Below are positions 57,313-64,000 of a stretch of DNA of 64,000 nucleotides, piece after piece. The notes under the pieces were generated by a model. It did no database searches. It was not told the origin of the DNA and saw only the letters and a list, made by a program, of their open reading frames with translations. The DNA is from Paraconexibacter sp040581415 (GTDB lineage: Bacteria > Actinomycetota > Thermoleophilia > Solirubrobacterales > Solirubrobacteraceae). Each line of letters begins with the position of its first letter. Position 1 is the stretch's first letter. The translations under genes were made by a program, and so were the position numbers. The stretch spans positions 5,518,001 to 5,582,000 of the forward strand of contig NZ_CP114014.1 of assembly GCF_040581415.1 (NCBI RefSeq), in the 5' to 3' direction.

Positions 57313-60300
57313 CTAAGCGGCGTCGGCGGCCGGCTTCTTCGCCGCCGCCGGCTTCTTCGCGGCAGCGGGCTTTTTCGCCGCAGCGGGCTTCTTCGCCGCA
57401 GCGGGCTTCTTCGCCGCAGCGGGCTTCTTCGCCGCTGCCGGCTTCTTCGCCACGGGCTTGGCCGCGGCTCCGGCGGCCTTCGTCGCGGCCGGCTTCTTCG
57501 CCGCCGCGGGCTTCGCGGCCGCCGGCTTCTTGACCGCGGCGGGCTTCTTCGCGGCGGGCTTCGCCGCGGCGGCGGGTTCGTCCGCGGCCGCCGTGGCCGT
57601 CTTCGCCGCCGCCGGACGTTTCGCGGCTGCCGGCTTCTTCGCCGCGGCCGCCGTCTTGGCAACCGCCGTCCTGGCCGCAGCCGGCTTGCGCGGTGCCGCG
57701 GGCTGCTTCGCGGCCGTCGCAGCGGCGACCGACGACCCCTCGGCGACGACCGTCTCCTTCGACGCAGCGGCGGTACGCGGCGCAGCGGGACGCTTCGACG
57801 CGGCCGCCGGCTTCTTGGCTGCGGGCTTGCGGGCAGCGGGCTTCCTGGCCGGCGGCTTCGCCGGCGCGGGCCCCGCGCGGCCCGCGATCAGATCCACGAT
57901 GTCCGGTGCATCGGCCACCGGCTCCGGCTCCTCGTTCGTCACGACCCGCCGCACACGCGGCTTGCCTGCCGGCTTCACCGGCGGGGAAGGGGAGTCCGCG
58001 TCCGCCGCCGGCGCCGGGATCGCACCCGTCGCCTCGGCGCTGCCGTCGGGGGCCGCCTTCGCCGCCGACGGCTTGGCCGACCGGGCCGAGCGGCGCGACC
58101 GCGGGCCCTTGCGGGACGAGCCCTCGTTCTCGAACGCCTCGGCCGGCGCGGACGCGGCCGCCGGTTCGTCGTCCCGCACTGCCGCCACGGGCTCCGCGTG
58201 CGCCTCGGGCGCGGGAGCGTCCGGGGCCTGGGCCTGGGCGACCGCCGGGTCACCCGTCTGCCGCGCACCGTTGCGGCGCCGGCGCCGGCGGGCGGAGCGC
58301 GACTGGCCCTGACCGGGCGGGTTCACGACCCCGCCACCGAGCGACGCGGCGGCGGCGGCGATCGCATCGCCGCCCCCGCTCGCAGCAGCGGTGGCGGTGG
58401 CGGCCGCGACCGCCGGGGTCCGCGGCGCGCGCCGGGTCTGCGTCTTCGCCTGCTCGACCGAGGTGTCGACGACCGTCTCGACGGCGACCGGCGGCTGCCC
58501 GTTCTTCTTCTGCTTGCCCCGGCGGCGACCGCGGCGGCCGCGCGCCTTCGGGAAGTTGCGCAGCAGCTCGCGCGACAGCGCACTGGGCTTGCGGGCCATG
58601 CGCGTGCGCGCCCCGCGGATGACCTCCATGGCTTCCGGCGTGTGAGCGACCGCGGCCGCGAGCAGCGCCGCCGACAGACGGCGGTCCTGCTTGCGGGAAG
58701 CGTGGACGAGCCGCCGTGCGTTGCGGGCGTGCGCACCACCGGACGAGTTCACGAGCAGGCCCAGCAGCCGCTTGGTCTCGGGCCAGCGCTGCACGGCGTA
58801 CTCCTCGTGCACGTCGCGCGTCATGTCGGCGAGGTCCCAGATCCACTGCGACGCCTGGTCACGGCGGCCGATGCGCTTCTCCGCGAGCGCCTGCAGCAGG
58901 ACCTTGACGCCCTCGCGGCGCTCGTCGCGCGTCCACATCCCCACGATGTCGACCGACTGCACGAACGCCTCGGGGTCCTTGGCTGCAGCGATCTCCTGCA
59001 GCGCGCGGATGCGCAGCTGGGCGTTGCGGTTGCGCTCGAGCGCGGTGATCAGGAAGCGGCGCTTCAGGTCGCCCGAGCGGTCGAACTGGAGCATCGCGCG
59101 CGCCCGGCGCCAGCCGGACGGTGCCACCCGGGCGCCGGCCAGTGCGGCCCACATGTGCTGCTCGCCCCAGTCCAGGAACTCGACGGCGATCCGCCAGAGC
59201 TCGCGCTCGAAGACCTCGTGGCGGCGGTCCTCCTCCGCGCAGACCGGGACGACGCGACGCTCGACGCGCAGCCGCCGTCCGCGTCCCCGGCGCACGGGGC
59301 CGACGACGATGGCGCCGCCGCGGTAGACGTCGCGGTCCAGGAGCGAGTGCAGCGTGACGACCGGGTCGTCGTTCTTCGTCGCGGGGTGGACGAAGTCGAC
59401 GACGACGCCGGCCTCCTTCCCGGGATGGGTCCGGGTGACGCGGCCCACGCGCTGCTGGTAGATGCGCTTGGACGCCGTCGGCGCGAGGTGCATGCAGACC
59501 GTGGCGCGCGGCGAGTTCCAGCCCTCGGCCAGCAGCTGCGCGTTGACCAGGACGTCGATCTCGCCGGACTCGTAGTCGGCCAGGATCTGGGCCAGCTCGC
59601 GCTTGGGCGTCTCACCCGAAACGGCGCGGGCCTTGATGTCGAGGGCGCGCAGTGACTCGGCGACGTTGTAGGCGTGGCGCACGCCGGCCGCGTAGATGAC
59701 CCCGGGAACACCGTTGAAGCGCGTCTTGTAGAGGTCGGCGATCGCCATGTTGAACGGCAGCTGGTCGAGCAGCTCGGCCAGCATCTCCTGGTCGAACTCG
59801 ACGTCCACGTCGCCGCGCCGCAGGGGCACGTTGGCGATCGTCTTGACGTTCACGCCCGGGGGGATGCGGATCCCGCGCAGGGGCGCGATCACCCCGCGGC
59901 GGGCGGCCTGCGCGAGGTCGAAGCGCGAGGTCTGCGTCGGGAAGAGGTCGGTGACGTGCCGCGCGATCAGCGCGCCGGTCGCCGTCATGCCGACGAAGAC
60001 GGGCCCGGTCCACTCGCGGATCGCGGCGGACGTCTTCTCGCCGAGCGCCGTGTGGGCCTCGTCGCAGATGACGATCGTGTAGGCCGGCGAGATGTTGCCG
60101 GCGTGCCGGACGAACCACTGGTACGTCTCCACGGTCACCGGACCGTTCGCCAGGTCCGCCCCGTCGCCGCCGAGCAGCGCGGGAGAGATGCGGTCCTCGT
60201 AGCCGCGCTGCTTCAGCTCGCCGTGGAACTGGTCCACGAGGTTGCGGCGGTGGGTGAGGATCAGGATGCCGCCGGTGCGCGAGGCGTCGACGAAGCCCAT

Positions 60301-61083
60301 CGCGGCGACGGTCTTGCCCGCGCCCGTCGCGTGCTCGAACCAGAAGCGCTTGGCGGCGTTCGGGTCGTCGGCCGCGCCGGGGGCGATGTCGTCGTCGAGA
60401 TCGTCGTCGGCGTCGTCCTCGTAGGAGGCGGCCTCGTCGTCGTGGTCGTCCTCGGGGAGCTCCTCGATCTCGACCGAGCCGAGGTCCTCGTCCTCGTCGT
60501 CGTCCTCGTCGGGGGCGGCCTTGGAGAGCGGGACGTCGTCCTCGTCCAGGTCGTCCGGGTCCAGCTCGAGGTCGAGGTCGTCGTGGTCGTCGTCGGCGTC
60601 GTCCTCGAGCGCCTCGGGGTCGGGGTCGGCCTCGTCGGCGGACGCGTCGGCGGCGTCGTGATCGGCGGGCGACTCGTCGACGGCGAGGACCGGCGCGGCG
60701 GACGCGCGCTCCCCGGGGGCGGCGTTCGAACCCTGCGCGGCGGCGAGCAGCGCCGTGAGCGTGCCGGACAGCGCGTCGACCTGGTGCGGGTTCAGCAGCG
60801 TGCCGTCGGCCAGGCGCGCCTCCTCCGTGTGCAGGACGCGCTCGAGGCCGAGCAGCAGCGAGTACCGGCGGCGCCACTTCGTCGACGGGACCTTGGCCCC
60901 GTCCTCCAGCTCCCGTGCCGCGCGATCGAAGGCACGCCGGCGGGCGGTGCCGGGACGAAGCGCGGTCGCGAGGTCCTCCCCGTCGTGGACGAAGGGTTCG
61001 CGCGTGAACTGCTCGACTGCCTGCAGCAACGCAGGATCGGGAAGCGGTGGGGCCTGGTGGGCCACCGACGTGGACTCAGCCAT
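57313..61083 (-). CDS. SF2 helicase with acidic insert and histone H1-like tail
   Basis: 1256 residues from ATG 61083. After a ~95-residue N-terminal domain and PHQVDAL (Q-like motif, about 99-105) comes an Asp/Glu-rich insert (about 136-238, genome 60370-60678). Then follow motif I HATGAGKT (251-258), motif II DEAH (341-344), motif III MTATG (366-370), VNAQLLAEGWNSPRATVC, and motif VI QRVGRVTRTHPGK (544-556). A helical region (about 610-845) precedes ~400 residues rich in Ala, Lys and Pro, ending in at least six AAKKPA units like histone H1. It probably remodels nucleic acid; the substrate is unknown. The insert sits between the Q-like motif and motif I. Confidence 0.88.
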   Translation of the reverse strand: MAESTSVAHQAPPLPDPALLQAVEQFTREPFVHDGEDLATALRPGTARRRAFDRAARELEDGAKVPSTKWRRRYSLLLGLERVLHTEEARLADGTLLNPHQVDALSGTLTALLAAAQGSNAAPGERASAAPVLAVDESPADHDAADASADEADPDPEALEDDADDDHDDLDLELDPDDLDEDDVPLSKAAPDEDDDEDEDLGSVEIEELPEDDHDDEAASYEDDADDDLDDDIAPGAADDPNAAKRFWFEHATGAGKTVAAMGFVDASRTGGILILTHRRNLVDQFHGELKQRGYEDRISPALLGGDGADLANGPVTVETYQWFVRHAGNISPAYTIVICDEAHTALGEKTSAAIREWTGPVFVGMTATGALIARHVTDLFPTQTSRFDLAQAARRGVIAPLRGIRIPPGVNVKTIANVPLRRGDVDVEFDQEMLAELLDQLPFNMAIADLYKTRFNGVPGVIYAAGVRHAYNVAESLRALDIKARAVSGETPKRELAQILADYESGEIDVLVNAQLLAEGWNSPRATVCMHLAPTASKRIYQQRVGRVTRTHPGKEAGVVVDFVHPATKNDDPVVTLHSLLDRDVYRGGAIVVGPVRRGRGRRLRVERRVVPVCAEEDRRHEVFERELWRIAVEFLDWGEQHMWAALAGARVAPSGWRRARAMLQFDRSGDLKRRFLITALERNRNAQLRIRALQEIAAAKDPEAFVQSVDIVGMWTRDERREGVKVLLQALAEKRIGRRDQASQWIWDLADMTRDVHEEYAVQRWPETKRLLGLLVNSSGGAHARNARRLVHASRKQDRRLSAALLAAAVAHTPEAMEVIRGARTRMARKPSALSRELLRNFPKARGRRGRRRGKQKKNGQPPVAVETVVDTSVEQAKTQTRRAPRTPAVAAATATAAASGGGDAIAAAAASLGGGVVNPPGQGQSRSARRRRRRNGARQTGDPAVAQAQAPDAPAPEAHAEPVAAVRDDEPAAASAPAEAFENEGSSRKGPRSRRSARSAKPSAAKAAPDGSAEATGAIPAPAADADSPSPPVKPAGKPRVRRVVTNEEPEPVADAPDIVDLIAGRAGPAPAKPPARKPAARKPAAKKPAAASKRPAAPRTAAASKETVVAEGSSVAAATAAKQPAAPRKPAAARTAVAKTAAAAKKPAAAKRPAAAKTATAAADEPAAAAKPAAKKPAAVKKPAAAKPAAAKKPAATKAAGAAAKPVAKKPAAAKKPAAAKKPAAAKKPAAAKKPAAAKKPAAAKKPAADAA
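57332..57454 (-). repeat. 18-bp tandem repeat encoding the H1-like tail
   Basis: Six 18-bp units, 57332-57349 through 57422-57439, plus a partial seventh; several units are identical. Each encodes one AAKKPA step of the helicase tail. Related, less regular units continue to about 57600. Confidence 0.85.
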
Positions 61084-61217
61084 AGGCGGCTCGGGATCTC
61101 GATGGAAGGTCGCGGCGAAGGCCTGCGACCGTGGACGGGCCGGGAACCAGCCGGCAAGACGTGAGGACCTCTCCCAGAAGCGGCGCCTCATCTAGCGCGG
61201 TTCGGGCGTGAGGATAT

Positions 61218-61237
61218 CGCACCACGCGGGTGATGCG
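61218..61237. promoter_or_regulatory. Imperfect palindrome between helicase and TlpA-like genes
   Basis: CGCACCAC and GTGATGCG (one mismatch) flank 4 bases in the 216-base divergent gap 61084-61299. It may be an operator for one or both genes. The rest of the gap shows only the TACCCT -10 of the plus-strand gene. Confidence 0.3.
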
Positions 61238-61286
61238 ACGCCTGCTCCCGACACGCCAGGGCAACGGCGCCGCAACGCAGAGGAAC

Positions 61287-61292
61287 TACCCT
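61287..61292 (+). promoter_or_regulatory. -10 element (TACCCT) of the TlpA-like gene
   Basis: TACCCT ends 7 bases before ATG 61300, a leaderless arrangement. Confidence 0.45.
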
Positions 61293-61299
61293 TCGGCTC

Positions 61300-61890
61300 A
61301 TGCGTCGCAAGCTCATCGCCGCCGCCGCCGCGGCCGCGGTCATCGTCGCCGTCGTGATCGGCCTCTCGCAGGCGCCCACGACGGACACGGACCCGGAGCC
61401 GACCACCTTCTCCCTCGCCCAGGCGCGGAAGGACCTCGCCGGTTCGCCGGTGGAGCTCGCGGCGCTGCACGTCCAGAGCTCGCAGCTGCTCGACGGCGGC
61501 AAGGACGCGGTGAAGGCGCGCCTCACCGCGCTGAAGGGCACGCCCGTGGTGGTCAACAAGTGGGCGTCGTGGTGCGGGCCGTGCCGCGCGGAGTTCCCGT
61601 ACCTGCAGCGGTCCAGCACGACGTACGGCAAGGAGGTCGCCTTCGTCGGCCTGAACTCGGGGGACAACGACGACGACGCCGCGTCGTTCCTGAAGAAGTT
61701 CCCGGTGCCGTATCCGAGCTACAAGGATCCGCGCGAGAAGGTCGCGCTCGCGCTGAAGGCCAGCACGAACTACCCGATCACGATCTTCTACGACGCGTCC
61801 GGCAAGCAGGTCTACCTCCATCAGGGTGGCTACCCCACGCAGGAGAAGCTCGATGCGGACCTGAAGAAGTACCTGAAGCTCGGCACGTGA
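61300..61890 (+). CDS. Membrane-anchored TlpA/ResA-like thioredoxin
   Basis: 196 residues. An N-terminal helix (KLIAAAAAAAVIVAVVIGLS) anchors it, then a thioredoxin fold with the active site KWASWCGPCRAEFP and the cis-Pro region STNYPITIFY. TlpA/ResA/CcmG proteins reduce disulfides outside the membrane, for example in apocytochrome c before heme attachment, which would fit the Ccm genes at 46408-48809, though the distance makes this only a suggestion. Its stop overlaps GTG of the next gene. Confidence 0.9.
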   Translation: MRRKLIAAAAAAAVIVAVVIGLSQAPTTDTDPEPTTFSLAQARKDLAGSPVELAALHVQSSQLLDGGKDAVKARLTALKGTPVVVNKWASWCGPCRAEFPYLQRSSTTYGKEVAFVGLNSGDNDDDAASFLKKFPVPYPSYKDPREKVALALKASTNYPITIFYDASGKQVYLHQGGYPTQEKLDADLKKYLKLGT

Positions 61891-62870
61891 CGCACGAGAT
61901 CCGGGTCGACCCGCTGACCGGGCTGCGGGCGATCATCGCGCCCGCCCGCGCCGGCCGGCCGCAGGCGCTCGCCGCGGTCGCGCCCGCAGCGCCGATCGTC
62001 CGGGCCGACGACCCGTTCGCGGCCGGACACGAGGACCGCACCCCGCCGGCGATCCTCGAGCGCGGGGCGGGCGGGTCCGCGGCGCCCGGCGGCGGCTGGG
62101 CCGTGCGCGTCGTCCCCAACCTCTACCCGGCGCTGACGCCGGACGCCGCGGACCCGGAGCCCTCGCACCGCCCCGACCTGTTCGGCGCTGCCGCCGCGAC
62201 GGGTGCCAGCGAGGTGATCGTCAATGCGCCCGACCCCGTCCACTCCCTGGCCGACCTAGACGCTGCGCAGGTGGCCCTCGCGGTCGACGTCTGGCGCGAG
62301 CGCATGCGGGCCCACCCCGACGCGGCGTACGTCCACGTGCACGTCAACGAGCGCGCCGAGGGCGGCGCGACGCAGCCGCACACGCACGCGCAGCTGCTGG
62401 CGCTCGACTTCGTCCCCGCCCTCGTGGCCCGCGAGCGCGAGCGCTTCGGCGCCTACGCCACGCGCACGATGGGCGGCGACCTGCTCAGCGACCTGCTGCA
62501 GGAGGAGGTCCGCCAGCGCGACCGGATCGTCGCCATCGACTCCGAGGCCGTCCTGCTGGCGCCGTACGCGTCCGCGTCCCCGTACCGGCTGATGCTGGTC
62601 CCGCGCCGCGGCCGCGACCGGTTCGAGGCGGAAGGGCCGTCCGGCGCCGCGCTGCTCCACGACGGCCTGCAGCGCCTCAAGCGGCGGTTCGGCAGCTCGC
62701 CGCCGCTGACCCTCTGGGTGCGGACCGCGCCGCAGGGCGCGACCCGCTTCTGCTGGCACATCGAGATCGCGCCGCGGCTCACGGCGCTGGCCGGCCTGGA
62801 GCTCGGCACGGGCGTGCACCTGAACCCCGTCGCACCCGAGCTGGCCGCCGCCGAGCTCCGCGACGCGTGA
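61887..62870 (+). CDS. Galactose-1-phosphate uridylyltransferase-like (HIT superfamily) protein
   Basis: 327 residues from GTG 61887. The start HEIRVDPLTGLRAIIAPARA, RVVPNLYPAL, SEVIVNAPDPVHSLADL and the catalytic-type motif GGATQPHTHAQLLALDF with FCWHIEIAP near the end match the GalT/HIT fold (His-x-His). Classic GalT has HPHxQ; here QPHTHAQ. The substrate could be a sugar phosphate or nucleotide; no galactose genes are near. Coupled to both neighbours. Confidence 0.8.
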   Translation: MTHEIRVDPLTGLRAIIAPARAGRPQALAAVAPAAPIVRADDPFAAGHEDRTPPAILERGAGGSAAPGGGWAVRVVPNLYPALTPDAADPEPSHRPDLFGAAAATGASEVIVNAPDPVHSLADLDAAQVALAVDVWRERMRAHPDAAYVHVHVNERAEGGATQPHTHAQLLALDFVPALVARERERFGAYATRTMGGDLLSDLLQEEVRQRDRIVAIDSEAVLLAPYASASPYRLMLVPRRGRDRFEAEGPSGAALLHDGLQRLKRRFGSSPPLTLWVRTAPQGATRFCWHIEIAPRLTALAGLELGTGVHLNPVAPELAAAELRDA

Positions 62871-63787
62871 TCCTCGTCATCGCCGGGATCCTCGCGTCGG
62901 CGGGGCTGGGCGCGGCGTTCGAGCACCGCTGGCGCGAACGGACCATCCCCGTCACCGACCGGGCGATCCAGCTCCTGCTGTACGTCCTGATGCCGTTCGT
63001 GACGTTCTTCTCGCTGGCCCGGCTGGACCTGGGCAGCGGCGTCGGACTCGGCCTGCTGGTCGGCTGGATCGAGCTGCTCGTGGTCGGCGGGATCGGGTGG
63101 CTCGTCGCGACGCGGCTGCTCGGCCTGGACCGCGCCGGGGCCGGCACGCTGACGATCTGCTGCCTGCTGGCGAACACCGGCTACCTCGGCGTCCCGCTGA
63201 ACGCAGCGCTGCTGGGGCACGACGCGATCGGGCCGGCGATCGCGTGGGACGTGGCGATCAGCGGGCCGATGCTGTTCGTCTTCGGCTTCGGGATCGCCGC
63301 CGCCTGCGGGACGAAGGCCGGGGAGACGGCGCGCGAGCGGGTCCGGGCGTTCCTGACGCGCAACCCCCCGCTGCTCGCGCTCGTCGCCGGCCTGGTCGCG
63401 CCAGACGTGCTGGCCCCGGACATCCTGGTCACGATCGCCCATGACGCCGCGATCGCCCTGCTGCCCGTCGGCTTCTTCGTGCTTGGCGTGCACCTCGCCC
63501 GCGAGCAGGACGAGGGCGTGGTCCGGTTCCCGCCCCCGCTCACCCGGCCCATCGGGGCGATCATCGGGCTGCGCCTCGTCGCCGCCCCGGTCCTCTTCGG
63601 GGTCCTGGCGCTGACGCTGGCCGACGTCCCCGACGCCTACCGGCTGCAGGCCGCGATGCCCTGCGGCATCAACGCGCTGATCGCCGCGCACACCTACGGG
63701 CTCGACCTGCGGATGGCCGCGAGCGCCGTCGCCTGGACGACCGGGCTGGCCGTGGCCGCGTCCGGCGTCGCGGGTGTCGTGACGTAG
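62867..63787 (+). CDS. AEC-family (auxin efflux carrier) transporter
   Basis: 306 residues from GTG 62867, overlapping the previous stop. About ten helices, in two five-helix halves around a central loop. TICCLLANTGYLGVPLNAALLG (spread over about 101-120) is the conserved family stretch with Asn and Pro in the fourth helix, and LQAAMPCGINALIAAHTYGLD is the equivalent in the second half. AEC carriers export small organic acids or hormones; the substrate is not known. Confidence 0.9.
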   Translation: MILVIAGILASAGLGAAFEHRWRERTIPVTDRAIQLLLYVLMPFVTFFSLARLDLGSGVGLGLLVGWIELLVVGGIGWLVATRLLGLDRAGAGTLTICCLLANTGYLGVPLNAALLGHDAIGPAIAWDVAISGPMLFVFGFGIAAACGTKAGETARERVRAFLTRNPPLLALVAGLVAPDVLAPDILVTIAHDAAIALLPVGFFVLGVHLAREQDEGVVRFPPPLTRPIGAIIGLRLVAAPVLFGVLALTLADVPDAYRLQAAMPCGINALIAAHTYGLDLRMAASAVAWTTGLAVAASGVAGVVT

Positions 63788-63790
63788 CCT
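63785..63790 (+). promoter_or_regulatory. -10 element (TAGCCT) of dtd
   Basis: TAGCCT overlaps the end of the AEC gene and ends 6 bases before ATG 63797, a leaderless arrangement. Confidence 0.45.
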
Positions 63791-63796
63791 GCGGCG

Positions 63797-64000
63797 ATGC
63801 GTGCCGTCGTCCAGCGGGTCTCGTCCGCCTCCGTCAGCGTCGGCGGGGAGGTCGTCGGCGCCATCGACGCCGGGCTCCTCGTCCTGCTGGGGATCACCCA
63901 CGAGGACACGGCCCAGATCGCGGACAGGCTCGCGGACAAGCTGCTGAAGCTGCGGATCTTCTCAGGTGCCGACGGGCGGATGAACGAGCCGCTCGGCCCG
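63797..64000 (+). CDS. dtd: D-aminoacyl-tRNA deacylase, N-terminal part (3' end outside window)
   Basis: The first 68 codons of dtd are present: MRAVVQRVSSASVSVGG, GLLVLLGITHEDT and LRIFSGADGRMNEPLGP, the standard N-terminal half of this ~150-residue enzyme. It removes D-amino acids wrongly attached to tRNA. The gene runs off the right edge. Confidence 0.93.
   Translation, partial: MRAVVQRVSSASVSVGGEVVGAIDAGLLVLLGITHEDTAQIADRLADKLLKLRIFSGADGRMNEPLGP

Noticed and set aside
57332..57454. CRISPR-like array
   Set aside because: The repeats are contiguous 18-bp coding units without spacers and encode the AAKKPA tail.
1..64000. tRNA or rRNA genes
   Set aside because: I looked for T-loop-like GGTTCGAATCC patterns and rRNA-like blocks in the gaps and saw none that fold into a full tRNA.

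Overview
The window is very GC-rich, gene-dense chromosomal DNA. Gene content points to an actinobacterium, most likely of the Thermoleophilia/Solirubrobacterales type (inferred from gene content, not proven). The pointers are KorAB-type ferredoxin oxidoreductase, methylmalonyl-CoA epimerase, a biotin ligase without a DNA-binding domain, and a Ccm-type cytochrome c maturation cluster next to C5-pathway heme genes. In addition, many starts have a TANNNT -10 hexamer ending only 6-8 bases before the start codon, the pattern of leaderless mRNAs. I see no tRNA, rRNA, CRISPR array, prophage or insertion sequence.

Layout. 1-587: the 3' end of a class II fumarase. 591-17927: a large secreted delta-60-repeat protein, two paralogous GH2 glycosidases (one exported, one membrane-anchored), an aldehyde dehydrogenase, a SpoIID/LytB protein, a MaoC-like hydratase, an ABC1 kinase, a stand-alone 5' nuclease, a two-part SDR-like protein with a Cys4 site, and a TerD-vWA fusion. 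17994-25955: a DUF6174-type secreted protein, intergenic repeat A, YchF, a PAP2 phosphatase, a lipid kinase and a PLD/cardiolipin synthase-like enzyme, a hydrolase, methylmalonyl-CoA epimerase, LemA and a membrane partner. 25976-35098: a short FtsH, a HipA-like kinase with a DUF3037 partner, DUF1385, an M20 peptidase, a divergent MFS/LysR pair, RarA, and an AT-richer island with a LexA-like box. 35127-44513: intergenic repeat B, korBA, an aldehyde dehydrogenase that lacks its catalytic cysteine, a secreted protein, a CapA-like protein, an MpaB-like protein and a precorrin-2 dehydrogenase.

44540-54081 holds two small membrane proteins, a promoter with paired palindromic operators, and one long co-directional run: moaC, moaB-like, ccmABCD, hemA, hemC, cobA-hemD fusion, SAM hydroxide adenosyltransferase-like, birA. 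It joins molybdenum cofactor, cytochrome c, heme, siroheme and biotin functions; the precorrin-2 dehydrogenase just upstream supplies the next siroheme step. 54146-64000: a divergent XRE regulator/SDR pair, an orphan ParB-like protein, a small Lys-rich protein, an SF2 helicase with an acidic insert and a histone H1-like tail, then a co-directional run of a TlpA-like thioredoxin, a GalT-like protein and an AEC transporter, followed by the start of dtd.

The most unusual items are: a two-copy composite intergenic repeat (61-bp x 2, a core of about 125 bp, about 36-bp x 3) whose modules are rearranged between copies; the helicase architecture; the Cys-to-Gly change in the aldehyde dehydrogenase; the two-operator promoter at 45367-45407; and the widespread leaderless starts.
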